A DNA stretch of 64,000 nt, from assembly GCA_963920705.1 (NCBI GenBank), contig OY987232.1, forward strand, positions 10,505,318 through 10,569,317, in the 5' to 3' direction. How positions within the stretch are numbered: the first letter of the stretch is position 1; every line of letters begins with the position of its first letter. The notes beneath the pieces are model-generated. The model was not told where the DNA came from. It was given only the letters and a program-made list of their open reading frames with translations, and made no database searches. Both the position numbers and the translations under genes were made by a program. The DNA comes from Odiellus spinosus. Its lineage: Eukaryota; Arthropoda; Arachnida; Opiliones; Phalangiidae. Shown one piece after another: positions 1 through 10,492 of the stretch.

Positions 1-424
1 CGTCGTTTGCTACTACGAAGCTGATAAAGGATCCGTTTTACCCACGTGACAACATTTTACCACGAAACATCTCTACCCCCGTTCTCCCAGAGTGGGAGTT
101 TAGGCCGTCCCCACTTTTCCTCTCCTTGTCTGATCCTTCTTGATATGGCGAAGGAACTATTAAGTTTAAATATATCTAAATTAAATTAAAATTAGATTTT
201 AAAATTAAGGTTAATGGCGTGAGTGAAATTTCGGAGATTTGTTTGGAATCAAGTTAAAATCTTAAAATGAGGTAAAAAATGCTTTTAGATCGAAGCTTAA
301 TCTTAAAAATTTTAATAGAGGAATTCAGTTACGTCAGACAGTGGAGAAACTATTTTCATGTGGTTGAAATTACGTATTTTTAACTGTGGGAAGTTGTTGA
401 AATTGGAAAAATTCCGTAGGCATT
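1..424. other. Left flank of the Polinton, no gene seen
   Basis: AT-rich sequence with no long reading frame and no family I recognise. The last ~20 bases before the element resemble, in inverted form, the 47-bp minisatellite unit found beyond the right end of the element, so the exact outer edge is uncertain by about 20 bp. Confidence 0.5.
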
Positions 425-704
425 GGGTAGATCCGATACCCTCCGGCTTATAATGTGTCTCGCCCTGTAGGTGTCCTAGAAAAAGATAGGCTTAAAATCG
501 GCTTAAACTATACAAGCTCCTGTAGGTCGGCGGCTAGAAAAAGATGGGCTTAAAAGTTAGGCTTGAACTATACAAGCTCCTGTATAGTAGTATGCGGGTA
601 GAAAAAGTTAGGCTTAAAAGTTACGCTTGAGCTAGTAAATAACAGGCGTAGTTTCAAAGACAAAGTCTCACAAAAAATCTTTCTTTTTTATTCAAAGTTA
701 TCAC
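425..704 (+). repeat. Polinton left terminal inverted repeat
   Basis: Matches the reverse complement of 15882-16158 with scattered differences. The outer tip begins GGGTAG...CCGATACCCTCCGGCTT. Inside are about three degenerate subrepeats of 58-64 bp, each with the cores ACTATACAAGCTCCTGTA and TAGAAAAAG, starting near 477, 535 and 599. The inner edge holds an AATAAA on the minus strand downstream of the polymerase gene. Confidence 0.9.
687..692 (-). terminator. Polyadenylation signal in left TIR
   Basis: AATAAA on the minus strand about 107 bp downstream of the polymerase stop codon, with a mirror copy in the right TIR. Its placement suggests it terminates the leftward polymerase transcript. 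The role is inferred from sequence and position only. Confidence 0.5.
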
Positions 705-798
705 AGGTTATTTACGATCAATACAGGTTATTTACAATTGCATTCTAAACATTTAAAGTTATGATAGACTATTGACAATTAATACATATTATTTACAA

Positions 799-3700
799 TT
801 ATAAATCTAGCCGACATAACCGTAAGGTACCGTTTCTAAGTTCGGTAGTACTCGCACCTTGTCGACCACGGAGCGGTAAATTTTTAGTTTCATCTCTCGA
901 AATTAGGGTATGGTCATTCAATCGCCTAATTTGTTTTGGGATCGGAACCTGGAACCCTGCGACCTTCTCACCCACCAAACGCTTCAGACTATCAAAGTTG
1001 ATGATTTTTTCATTTGACACATTAATTCTGAAACCTTTTATCTTAGTGACGTCATTGAATTCACCGGTGTCGGGGTTGTGAATGCGAATAGCGTAGTTTT
1101 TGGGTCCGCCGCATACGAGTTCGCTAATGTAGGCCCTAGGACCGTAACCCTCGAGCTCGTTCTTCATCTCACCTAAATAGTCACCCGTCTTAATTACCGA
1201 CTCGCCACCCGGGGCCAAGAATATAAGGGAGTCAGTGTCGCAATAATACGCGTGTCTGCCGACCATCTCGAGGTATTTGAGCAATTCTAGGCGAGCTAGG
1301 GCTGTAGTGTATGCGGCCAGCGTAACGCTTCCGTGTTTGAGTGTTCCCTCATTTTCGATAGTGGGTTCGTACTTGATGAGAATAGTTTCATAATTAATAG
1401 GCAAAAGGGATTTTACCTCTATGTCAGGGTTGAAAAGCAGTTCGTAAAGTTTACTAGGCTCTTTTACTAGCTCAGTGCGGGGGGAACGAAGACGCTGTCC
1501 TAGCTTCCCCCAAAAACTATTCAAAAAGTATTTTGATAAGCTCCTCATACCTTCATTCTTGGCTATCTGATCTATATCTAGCTGGATCCCTTCATTATTC
1601 CGGTACAATTTTACGTATTTTTCTTTGTCTTCCCGACTGACGCACTCTAAGGGGAACCCACTCCCCTGAGTTTTATAAACTAGAAACGAGTCTATATAAT
1701 CTTTGAACAAACCACCACGCCCTGTTTCTTTATCGTACTGCGTGACCTGGTACGACCAAGCTTCAAACGAACGCAAGATAGTATAATTTCTGGTTACGGC
1801 GTATCTAAGCTCGTCTACTACCCATACCCCCGTCAATTTCCTCAAATGATCGGCATGGTCGCACTCGCCCTGATATCTAGTTGCTGCGCAGGTATAGCAC
1901 AGGGTGAAGACTAGTTTTCCGTTGATCTTAAGGGGAAGCACCGGGTGGTATAAATTTTTGGGGGGAAGCACCTCGCATTTTAATAAACCCTCGAATGAAA
2001 ATATGTCCGGGATAATGTTTAGCAGAATTTGTGGGTGTCCTATAGGGGTTTTTCCCATCTTGTTTATGAACGGGTACAAACTTGTTACGTCAAGATAGAG
2101 TAACTTATCAGCGCCCTCTACCTTGTCGTGTAGTTTCAAAGCATTTGTGCGCCCACCGTAAAACGCGTCGCGGTGGTTTAAGGGGCTCATTACTTTTATT
2201 TTTATATCTTCGCGGGTTAAAAAAGCCTCGATTTCGGGATTATTTTTCTTTTGAACTGTCCACTCGCATTCCCAAATTACGGTCACCTGATAACCGAGAG
2301 ATTTGAGTTTACTGAGGGTTTTTACGGTCCGGATATATCTAGTGGCCATCGTCTGACTAGGGTCCCCATGTAGCGGTTGGTGCCGGTTAGTTTTGAAACA
2401 AGTGGGACACGCATGGTAACACCCCATAAACTCAAATATTTCTTTCTCGTACAAACCGTCAACTTTCAACTTATTTATTCTGGCTTCTTTGCCGTTATAG
2501 GCCGATTGAATGACGATGCCCCGCTGGTATGAGAGCCATTCGAGCCACTGGACGGCTACGTGACTTTGATTCCCTTTAAGTCGGTAACTGTTCGCGGGTA
2601 AAACACCGATTGAATCTTTCGTTAGAAACTTTTTACGGTACACGTACGAGCAAACCCCTGGGAGGGTTACAGCCCCACATGCAGAGGGGTTAACGTTAGC
2701 GATTGTTTACAACATTTGCCGATACGCCAGACAACCAGCTTTGAGTAGGGCGACGTCATTAGCGCAATAAAAATTAAGGGCTTCTAAAAAATTGAACCCA
2801 GTTCCTGCCTCGATTTCCGCGTGGTACCATTTCTAAACTTCGCCTGACCCGCATGGTCAAAGTATTGGTACCCGTAAGCTTCTGGCGGTGGCAACGTTTT
2901 TTCCAGAATGTAGCTACATGCCGCGGGGCGGCTGGGGTCATACTCGTGGTCAACCACGTTAAACAGGAAATGGGGGAAATATCCTTTGGCACTCTCCTTC
3001 AACCCAAAGGTGGTTGGAAACTTAGATAAAGCTGTCGGAATGAAACTACAGGAGTCGAGAAATAAGAGGTTGGAAAGTTTCATTTTCAGAATCTTGGTAC
3101 CATTTACGATAAGTTCGTGGGTCCAGTCCCTACACATTATTTCTCTGATTAACAGCTGATTGTCATAATTCGTCCCGTTATGTGATAGCAACACGACGTT
3201 TTTAACCGCGTGTAACCTTTGGAGATAGTCTAGGAAACCTCTAACAGGGGTCGCACCCGCGAACCGATTTAAACGTGGTCCAAATTGACCGCATTTGTTG
3301 CAGCTGAAATCCGATCCGGCTTGTTCAATACAGTCCGCGCAAACCGCCTCACTAACGCAAAGGATCGCCTCGTGTTCGAAAACCCCAGCTTTTTCGGTGC
3401 GTCGTTTAATATGAATGGTTTCTAAGTCAAAAAAGACCACCATGTAGTTGGGTATATTGCTTTTTTTCTGTCTTTTCACGGGGAAGTCCGGTGGTGATTC
3501 TTTGATTATCTGTACGTAACACAAGTGGTCAGAAGGGACGTACTTTTTGAAGACCGTGCAGTATATTTCACCACACGTGTGGGCTTCCCGCCGCCGCTCG
3601 AAATTAACTAGCTTGAAGCACTGGGGGCAATTATACAGTCGCTCGCAAAGTGGCTTTTTCGAACCCTGGATGGTAAAATGGCTGTCGTGACACTCGTGGC

Positions 3701-4940
3701 CCCTAAAGTCTCTCAAGCACTTGGCGCAAGTGATTTTCAAGCCATCACATATTTGAGGCCTCATACAACGAAAACAGAACTCGTTACATTTGTGAGAGCG
3801 GGGCCGCCAATACGGTTCTAAACATCTCCAACAAAAATATTTGGCCGGAAAGAGCGGTTTTAAATTTGTTATGACGCTGTAATGGTTTTTCTCATTTAAC
3901 AGGAATAGGCGGGGTCGCATATCACCAGGTTCGTTCTCACCTAAAACCAGCAGCGGTATATTGTTTTGAAACTTTTAGACTAGTATCGAGTACCGGGCTA
4001 AATAGCTCTTGAATTTTTCAAATGAGGCCGCGCTCCCGCACTCTTTACTCGTCTTGACACCGGCTTTGCAGCACAGGTCTAAAGCTTCACGTCTCTGCAT
4101 GGGGTTGTTAGGTCGCGTATTCGCAACTGATTCATAATGTTTTCCAAGGTTTTTGTCACCCGTAGTGTCATCGATGAACTCTCGCTGGGCAATGGCCACA
4201 CAGAGCGCGCGCGGGAGGCATAACAAGTCATTGTTTACTATCCTCTTAATACCCTGGCGGCTTTTGCAGAAAACGTTGTAAGGCGTAATTCCACGCTTTT
4301 TAGGGACACTGTTCCCACTGGGGAGTCTCACGACTGTGAAGGTAATGGTTACGGGCCCCAGAAAAAATTTCTCGACCTCATCGTCGTAGAGAATGTCTTC
4401 TATGAGGCTGAATATTAGGGTCGGGTCGAGCTGACTCAAAGTACGGAACGATAGTTCCAGTTCGGGGCGTGTGGGGGGCGCGAGAGTGCGGAGGGTAATT
4501 TGTACCTGGTCATCGGGTTCAAACTGGGCCAAGATGGCCTCTGTCACTCTACAGATCCCGGCTTCGACATTGTCTGTTAATTGCAGGGTAATTTCACGGG
4601 CGAATAAATTGAACTTGGCGTAGAACTTTTCACCTGTGTTCATGACTTCACTCCCCGGTATGGAATCAAGATCTGTGGGGTGTGGGGGGTTGCAGGCTCC
4701 GGCGTCAGCAGTTATTGGTGGTTGCGGGTCGCCACCCCCGGTTTGGTCCCCTTCTCCCTCGCTCAGGTCTGAATAGTCCCAGTCCGTGGGTATGGGGAGG
4801 ACCATGACAGACCCCGTACTCCCCTCAAGATCGTCCAAAAACCGGGTCATATCCCGATCGTGCTGGGACCTCATGAAGTCTTCCAAGAGCTTGATCTCTT
4901 CATCTATAGAGGTCTTTAACTCCTCAGTCCGATTTTCCAT
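799..4940 (-). pseudogene. polB: Protein-primed DNA polymerase B of Polinton, broken
   Basis: This enzyme replicates the element from protein-bound ends. Three blocks belong to one gene. Block 4940-3975 (start ATG at 4940) is a Polinton-type N-terminal region ending in the conserved NDLLCLPRAL. Block 3920-2784 has cysteine-rich segments, exonuclease motif I (FFDLET) and motif II (SHNGTNYDN). Block 2643-799 has polymerase motif A (DVTSLYP, D185 of the block), motif B (LNSFWGKLGQR) and motif C (YCDTDS, residues 467-472). Breaks seen: an in-frame TAA at 3975-3977, with the same frame continuing; a frameshift near 2830-2850, after which exonuclease motif III lies in another frame; and an in-frame TAA at 2707-2709. 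The last block has no ATG at its apparent start, which fits an internal segment. The gene is certain in identity and clearly inactive as written. Confidence 0.93.
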
Positions 4941-5014
4941 GTCTTAGCCGCTTGGGGAGGAGACTCCAGAAAAGATTCAGTTGTTCGATGGTCTGGCACT
5001 CTTCGGGGCTCGCT

Positions 5015-5218
5015 TCATGTACCCCACAAGATCCAAGAAATTTCAATGAGGTTAAAACTCACATGTCGGAGGAAGGTCGGCAGCGTTGTGGGAACGTCGG
5101 TCGGATTGACGTTGAGCAAGAAACCCAACCAGAAATAAAACTCGTAGATTTTCTTTAGGGGCCACGGTCTAGAAACAGCCATTTCCTCGAGAAACCATGT
5201 TAAAGATTCCCCGTCCAT
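5015..5218 (-). CDS. Small hypothetical protein upstream of polB
   Basis: A 67-aa minus-strand reading frame beginning MDGESLTWFLEEM, lying 74 bp upstream of the polymerase start. It has a hydrophobic aromatic stretch (EFYFWLGFLL) in the middle. A TATA-like box sits about 60 bp upstream of its ATG, so it is well placed as the first ORF of the leftward transcript. I do not recognise the family. It could also be leader sequence for polB. Confidence 0.35.
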   Translation of the reverse strand: MDGESLTWFLEEMAVSRPWPLKKIYEFYFWLGFLLNVNPTDVPTTLPTFLRHVSFNLIEISWILWGT

Positions 5219-5279
5219 GATGAGCCTTGTAGATGTTAAAGTTTGAACTGATTTTATTTTGTGATTCGACCAACCTTCG

Positions 5280-5287
5280 TATTTATA
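5280..5287 (-). promoter_or_regulatory. TATA box of the leftward (polymerase) transcript
   Basis: TATAAATA on the minus strand, about 60 bp upstream of the small ORF start and 340 bp upstream of the polymerase ATG. Spacing suits a start site near 5250. Inferred from motif and position. Confidence 0.45.
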
Positions 5288-5456
5288 CCCACAAAATCCT
5301 CTGGCCCCTCCCAACTTTAAATACCACCCAAGCGTGGGATTTTTTCTACCGACCTTATAAACCCTACACAGTAATTACAATGGTGAAATACGAGGACCTT
5401 TCATGACTCCCTGGGTTGCACGGTATGAAAGGCACTAAGGGTAGGCTTAAAGTCGA

Positions 5457-5587
5457 CCTGTCATGTTGTTTCAACAAAGGGATCTTAGGAATGTGTTTTT
5501 TCTAGTTCCCTCCCTAGAATGAAAAATTCGATGTAGGGGTAAAGTAGCCCTGTCAGGTTGTTGCAACAAAAGAGTTCTCAGGAATGT
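5457..5587. repeat. Imperfect direct repeat with palindromic core
   Basis: Two ~38-bp copies, 92 bp apart, each of the form CCTGTCA-TTGTT-CAACAA-GGAATGT. The second copy holds the perfect 12-bp palindrome TTGTTGCAACAA (5558-5569); the first has TTGTTTCAACAA (5466-5477). It lies between divergently transcribed genes, a plausible place for regulatory sites. Confidence 0.5.
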
Positions 5588-6139
5588 TCGTGCCTTCAAG
5601 GCTCGCGTAAACGAGTACAATGGGTCCAAAGGCACCAATGGGACGTGGAAAATCCTGGCTGGAACAGGTTCAAACAAGTCACAGCAGGCCCCCAACACAA
5701 GGGCGTGAGAGCTTTTTGTTGAATATATGAATAATAGATACGGAGGTCATGAAGGGGTCAGTTTATGTCACTCATAAGGGCGTAAGTTTCGCCGCACCTA
5801 GAAATGAGTTGAATACTTATATTGACACTTAAATGGTTTGACCTGATAGTAAACTCATAGGCCCTACAATGGAAGGACAGGTCGGAACCCGTTCGCTGAT
5901 AAGTTTCTTATTGTGTAATTTTAGTATTGGCCGCTTTAGAAACGATAAATCTATGTTTTCAAAAATTCGACATAAAAATCAGCATGCGGTCTGCCTTGAA
6001 TGTGACTGACAGCCTTAGAAAATAAATGGTTTTGTGAAGCTTCTTTTGTCCAAAATTAAAATTCCGGAGTTTTTAGGGGTGTCTAAAATCATTAAAAATT
6101 TTATAGTACTTCCTATATTTACATCTGAAAAAAAGCGCA

Positions 6140-6670
6140 ATACTTATATCGTGGAGTGGGCATTAGGGGTGGCAGCACTCCCCCGCACAAGGCACAATGC
6201 CCCCCTGGGTAAGGGATGCCCCGCCACGGTTGCCCATGATCGCCCTGGGGCACACCCTTAGGTAGGGCGTACCCCGCCGCGTATTGATGGCGATACACCG
6301 GCGGAGTAGCGGGCCGCGGTGAAGGGGTCCCTCGCCGCTGCAATGCTCCCCCACGCTGGTTCGCTGCCGGGGTAGCCGCGGGATCCCCCTCCTCCCAAAA
6401 CGGAGCTTCAAATTCTCCGCCTGGTCGGACCGGGGTCGCTGGTGGTGACGGACGATCCCGCGGCCGGCGTGCTCCGACAATCCGGGCTTCGGGGACCCCG
6501 TACCCGAAAAGAGCCCTACGGGCGCGTACGGAGTGTCGGGCGGCTCGCGGGGCCGCTACGGGAGAATTCTGCCACCTGAGGTCCGGAGACCTACGCGGTG
6601 AGTAAGCCGAGCTTCCGGTGGTTGACGCCGGGGCCTCCAGCTTTACGCGGCTATAATAAAAAAAAAATTA
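6140..6670 (+). mobile_element. GC-rich island ending in an A-rich tail, candidate retroposon
   Basis: About 530 bp of strongly GC-rich sequence abruptly bounded by AT-rich DNA on both sides. It ends in CGGCTATAATAAAAAAAAAA. An abrupt composition shift plus a terminal A-run fits the 3' end of a non-LTR retrotransposon or a SINE inserted in the Polinton. Neither a convincing target duplication nor a coding match was seen. Reading frames inside it look like composition artefacts. Confidence 0.35.
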
Positions 6671-7608
6671 AGTATCTCCAAAATATAAGGTTTTGAAAAT
6701 CTCGGTACTTCAATTTGGAATATGTTTGAGATCCCTTAACCTAGAGTGTAATCAATTTCTAAAACTATATTTCTAAATAAAGCCCAGAAGTTGTTTATTA
6801 AAATGACCCTAAATTAACAGTTATTTCTAAAATATGGTTGAAAACCCAAAAAGTTATTTCTAAAATGTCCCGAAATTAAACCAAGTTATTTTCTAAAGCT
6901 ATATCCAACTTAAAGTACCGAGATTTTCTCAAAGATTTCCACTTACGTCAAATCGGGAAGTTGGGCAGGCATCTTATTTTCTTGTTCTGTTGATTAGGGT
7001 TAGAACGGCGAGAGCAGAATGGTAGTCTTGGTTAAAAATTTAGGCGTTTTTATCCTAAAAAATTGTATAGGAAACCCGCGAGATAATTTTACCCCCTTGT
7101 CCCCGGACAATCGCGACCCTCCAATGGTCAGCTAAGGTTCAAGAATCTTCACATAACGCCCCATTTATCTTTCAGCAAGGACCAATTATCTTCCCACTAT
7201 TGAAGCCTGGTTTTTCTTTACCGCGGGTATGGACCACCGAGGTTGGTCCTTCGTGGCTTCTGAACCACGGGTTGTTCCTACCCTTTTTTTGACTTGGGAG
7301 TTCAACTACCTATCCGTCTTTCCTTAAGATCGCTATTTTCGATTGCCAATTTATCGCGAGAAAGGTTCCTCCCATTTTTAGGAAAGAAAGATGTCTTATT
7401 TCTATAGACCGAGATTTTTCCACCGAAAATATAAAGTTTTACAAAGTCATATAGCAAGCCTCCGAAAAACGAACATTATTTAATGGTTAAATAATAATTA
7501 TTAGTATAGGCTTAATTAACGCGTAAACAACAGCCGCGAAACGCGACCGCGAAAAACCGCGCGCGCGAAGGGGGTGTGGACTGTCATCGCGAATCGCGAT
7601 ATAATACC

Positions 7609-7616
7609 TATAAAAT
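7609..7616 (+). promoter_or_regulatory. TATA box of the rightward (structural gene) transcript
   Basis: TATAAAAT 52 bp upstream of the ATPase ATG. It is preceded by the repeat ATCGCGAATCGCGAT at 7586-7600. Good position for the promoter of the plus-strand packaging and capsid cluster; inferred from motif and spacing. Confidence 0.45.
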
Positions 7617-7667
7617 TAAATGTCTTTTCGAAATTAGAATCATTAGAGTTTGAGTTTTGGAGTTGTC

Positions 7668-8287
7668 ATGTTACGATTCAATCATCCTTCCGGTACCCTG
7701 GTGGTCGGTAGCTCCGGCAGTGGGAAAACTATGTTGTGTCAGAGGATAATAAAAGAGCGGGCTTCAATGTTTGATCCCCCCATAGCTCAAGTTGATTGGT
7801 ATTACTCTGTTTGGCAACCAATCTACGACGATATCAAGAAATTAAGCGTAAATTTTTAGAAGGGTTACCCGACGTATCAATTTATGATGGTTCCCCAAAT
7901 GTCTTGTTATTTATCGAGGATTTTATGAGTCAAAATAACGGGGGATTGATTGCTGATATTTTCACTAAATATTCACATCATAAGTCTTTGTCCGTACTTT
8001 TCATTGTTCAAAATCTTTTTAATAAAAGTATCCGAGAAATCTCATTAAACGCGACTTATATAATACTTTTCAATCAAACACGAGACTTAAATCAAATCTA
8101 TATTCTAGCGCGCCAATTATGTCCTAGTAACTCAAAATTCATTCTAGATAGCTACTTAGATGCTACGTCCCAACCTCATACGTATATCTTATACGACCTT
8201 TCGCAAACAATCCCCGAAGAGTGGAGATTCAGAACGAATATTTTCCCCAACGAAACTCTAACAGTATACACCCCCAGAAAACAATAA
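7668..8287 (+). pseudogene. Polinton genome-packaging ATPase (HerA/FtsK type), frameshifted
   Basis: The family powers translocation of viral DNA into the capsid. The start chosen is the ATG at 7668; the open frame extends to 7650 only through a TTG. Walker A is GSSGSGKT at residues 14-21. After a frameshift between about 7835 and 7858, the second half carries Walker B (VLLFIEDF) and the sensor-like FIVQNLF. Past the shift the second frame stays open to the TAA at 8285-8287, and total length suits Polinton ATPases. It is the first gene of the rightward cluster, 38 bp before the next. Confidence 0.88.
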
Positions 8288-8325
8288 AACTCTTCAGCCC
8301 CCTTGGTAATCCCATCATTAGTGGT

Positions 8326-8688
8326 ATGGCCCCCAAAGCGCGAACAACGAAAACTCGCTCGAGTCTTGCGAAACGTAACGCCGACCTTATATCAGCCTTA
8401 GGTCGTGTTAATCGTAGCCAAAGGCTTAGTATATTAAAATCTGCTACCAAAGAATTGATCGAGGCCCTGAGCGAAGTAGCTTTAAACGCCTTAAGTGGTA
8501 ATCTAAATTTAAGCCCTAAAAATACCTTACAACTAGCCCGACATAAGAAAAATCTACGTCAGATTGGAGATCGACGTATAAATTGGCGTAAAAAGAAACA
8601 TCTATTAATTAACCAGAAAGGTAGCGGCTTCTTCTCGTTACTTTTACCTCTCGCCGCCAATATCCTTGGGAGTCTCGTAGGACAATGA
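8326..8688 (+). CDS. Conserved small basic Polinton protein
   Basis: A 120-aa protein starting MAPKARTTKTRSS. It is rich in K and R, has the conserved-looking centre SILKSATKELIEALSEVALN followed by NLSPKN, and ends in a hydrophobic tail (GFFSLLLPLAANILGSLVG) that may insert in or disrupt membranes. I recognise this architecture as a small protein common in Polintons next to the ATPase and integrase; its biochemical role is not established as far as I know. The stop overlaps the next start as ATGA (8685-8688). The reading frame extends upstream of 8326 into the ATPase, but the M at 8326 gives the expected family start. Confidence 0.7.
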   Translation: MAPKARTTKTRSSLAKRNADLISALGRVNRSQRLSILKSATKELIEALSEVALNALSGNLNLSPKNTLQLARHKKNLRQIGDRRINWRKKKHLLINQKGSGFFSLLLPLAANILGSLVGQ

Positions 8689-9428
8689 AACAATTCGTTA
8701 AAATGCACCTTGTTCCTATACTCCGGACTCCCCTAAATTCCGAAAATGTTAGCGGGGCCAACCCTTCAGAAAATTTCGCCTCGCTGGCCGGTGGGGCCGT
8801 GCCGAAAGAAAAAGCTGTTTTAAATACCCTCGAGTCTGAAATGCGAAATATATTAGATGATCGTGATCTTGACGCGAGGACCAAATGGATACACTACAGT
8901 CAAATTTTACAAAGAGCTCAAAATATAACCAAGACAGAAATTAGTAAATTACCCTATGAACGCTGGCTTAATTTATTTCCGCTCAGATATAGGGGGCTCG
9001 CCCGTAAAATTTTCGATCATTTGACAGAAAGGGATAACAGTGTAACGTGGTCTACAATAAACGGTAACATCGTCATCGACGGTCACGCCGTTAAAGATTC
9101 TGATATCAGCGAATTAATTTTTCATACGATTAAACTTAGCGAGGGCAAAAGCCTCGGTACTCAACCCGTAGGCTGGGTCGAATTCGCCCCTTTTGTTAAG
9201 ACGTTTTTACCGCAACACTCCGTCGTTACCACCCCCGTACTCCCGTCGCCCCTCGCAACACCGACCCGTTCGACGCCCTTAAAATTAAGATTACGCAAAG
9301 CGAAAAAGCCGCCCAGGAAAATTACCAGCAAAACTGTAAACACAATTAGAAAACGGCTCGGGCTATCAAATAAAAGCCCCAACTCCCAAGAATGGCTAAC
9401 GTTCAAAACGACCAAATCAACATCCTAG
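8685..9428 (+). CDS. Conserved Polinton protein of unknown function (247 aa)
   Basis: Intact reading frame beginning MKQFVKMHLVP. The N-terminal half is predicted helical and polar. A central segment (VTWSTINGNIVIDGHAVKDSD) is beta-rich, and residues from ~200 on are strongly basic (LRLRKAKKPPRK). The position between the small basic protein and the integrase, overlapping both, is typical of a Polinton structural or DNA-associated protein often seen there. I cannot assign a function. It overlaps the integrase by 37 bp. Confidence 0.65.
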   Translation: MKQFVKMHLVPILRTPLNSENVSGANPSENFASLAGGAVPKEKAVLNTLESEMRNILDDRDLDARTKWIHYSQILQRAQNITKTEISKLPYERWLNLFPLRYRGLARKIFDHLTERDNSVTWSTINGNIVIDGHAVKDSDISELIFHTIKLSEGKSLGTQPVGWVEFAPFVKTFLPQHSVVTTPVLPSPLATPTRSTPLKLRLRKAKKPPRKITSKTVNTIRKRLGLSNKSPNSQEWLTFKTTKSTS

Positions 9429-10492
9429 AAGGAATTTATTTTGATGAAAGTAATCCGGCGTCATTTTCGAGTATCGAATCATTATACCAGGCCGTTAAAG
9501 ATAAGGGTATTTCGAGGGAGAATGTGAAAGAATTTCTTGAAGCTTCTGAAGCTTATACACTTCACGTCACGGCTAGAAAGAAATTTAAACGACGAAAAAT
9601 TCCCGGCACCAATATTGGCGATAGGTTTGAAATTGACCTTGCTGACATGCAGTCATTAGCAAAATATAATGATTCGTATAAATATTTGCTAATGGGTATC
9701 GATTGCTTCTCGCGAAAAGCCTACAGTATCCCTTTAAAGAGGAAGAGCGGAGATGAGGTCGTTCGGGTTCTGAAGGAGATTTTCGCCGTTAGCGTCCCGC
9801 GCGCCATCTACAGTGATAGTGGGACTGAATTTTTAAACACTAAAGTGCAAGCCTTGCTAAAGAAAAGTTATATTAAATTTACCGCTATGGTATCGGAACC
9901 GCACCACGCCCCCTTCATTGAAAGGCTTAATCGCACTATCAAAGGGAGAATGTTCCATTATTTCACGCATAACAATACCCGGCGTTACATTGATATTCTT
10001 CAAACTTTAATCTCCGCGTATAACGGGGCCAAGCATTCAACGATTAAAATGGCGCCTGATCAAGTCCATAGTGGAAACATCTTACAAGTTTATCGTAATA
10101 TCTACGGGGTTGCTAAAAAACTTAAAGTCAAACCCGCTAAATTTAAAACTGGTGACCATGTCAGAATTAGTAAACTTCGGTCGGTTTTCGCTAAAGGTTT
10201 CGAAGCCAATTTCTCGATCGAAGTATTTAAAATAACTGGGGTACTAGAAAACAAGACGCCACATTTGTATAGGCTTCAAGACTACAATGGTCAAGATATA
10301 ACGGGGCTCTTTTACGCTTTTCAACTCATCAGAACCAAGGTACCCGACCTGTACAGTATAGAAAAAATTCTGAAGAAAAGGAAACGGAAAGGGAAATTGG
10401 AATATTTTGTTTCATTTATTGGCCTACCTAAAGACCAGAATATTTGGGTCAGTAGCGATAATGTCAGACCTTTACCTAACGCTCCCAAGTGA
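9392..10492 (+). CDS. Polinton retroviral-type integrase with chromodomain-like tail
   Basis: Joins element ends to host DNA. The 366-aa frame is intact. The rve catalytic core has D82 (FEIDLADM), D142 (YSDSGTEF) and E177 (APFIERLNR), with 34 residues between the second D and the E. The C-terminal part (about 317-356) has chromodomain-like spacing (YSIEKILKKR...EYFVSFIGLP...W), a known feature of Polinton integrases that may read histone marks. No HHCC zinc finger is obvious in the short N-terminal region. Unlike most neighbours it has no stop or frameshift. It overlaps the preceding gene and the following penton gene (32 bp). Confidence 0.93.
   Translation: MANVQNDQINILEGIYFDESNPASFSSIESLYQAVKDKGISRENVKEFLEASEAYTLHVTARKKFKRRKIPGTNIGDRFEIDLADMQSLAKYNDSYKYLLMGIDCFSRKAYSIPLKRKSGDEVVRVLKEIFAVSVPRAIYSDSGTEFLNTKVQALLKKSYIKFTAMVSEPHHAPFIERLNRTIKGRMFHYFTHNNTRRYIDILQTLISAYNGAKHSTIKMAPDQVHSGNILQVYRNIYGVAKKLKVKPAKFKTGDHVRISKLRSVFAKGFEANFSIEVFKITGVLENKTPHLYRLQDYNGQDITGLFYAFQLIRTKVPDLYSIEKILKKRKRKGKLEYFVSFIGLPKDQNIWVSSDNVRPLPNAPK

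Larger units (their letters stand above)
5288..7608. other. Non-coding region between the divergent Polinton transcripts
   Basis: About 2.3 kb with no supported gene. It contains an imperfect direct repeat (5457-5494 and 5549-5587) with a palindromic core, and a GC-rich island (about 6140-6670) unlike its AT-rich surroundings. CG-dense sequence near 7520-7600 leads into the ATPase promoter. Replication-origin or promoter functions are possible but not shown. Confidence 0.5.

Noticed and set aside
2784-3920. Three separate polymerase-related genes on the minus strand
   Set aside because: Frames connect through single in-frame stops and one frameshift, and the motif order is that of one polymerase.
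6119-6480. Arg/Pro/Gly-rich ORFs in the GC-rich island
   Set aside because: High GC removes stop codons in several frames; no conserved motif.
7835-7858. Programmed frameshift in the ATPase gene
   Set aside because: No clear slippery heptamer with a following structure, and several other genes have unrelated indels.
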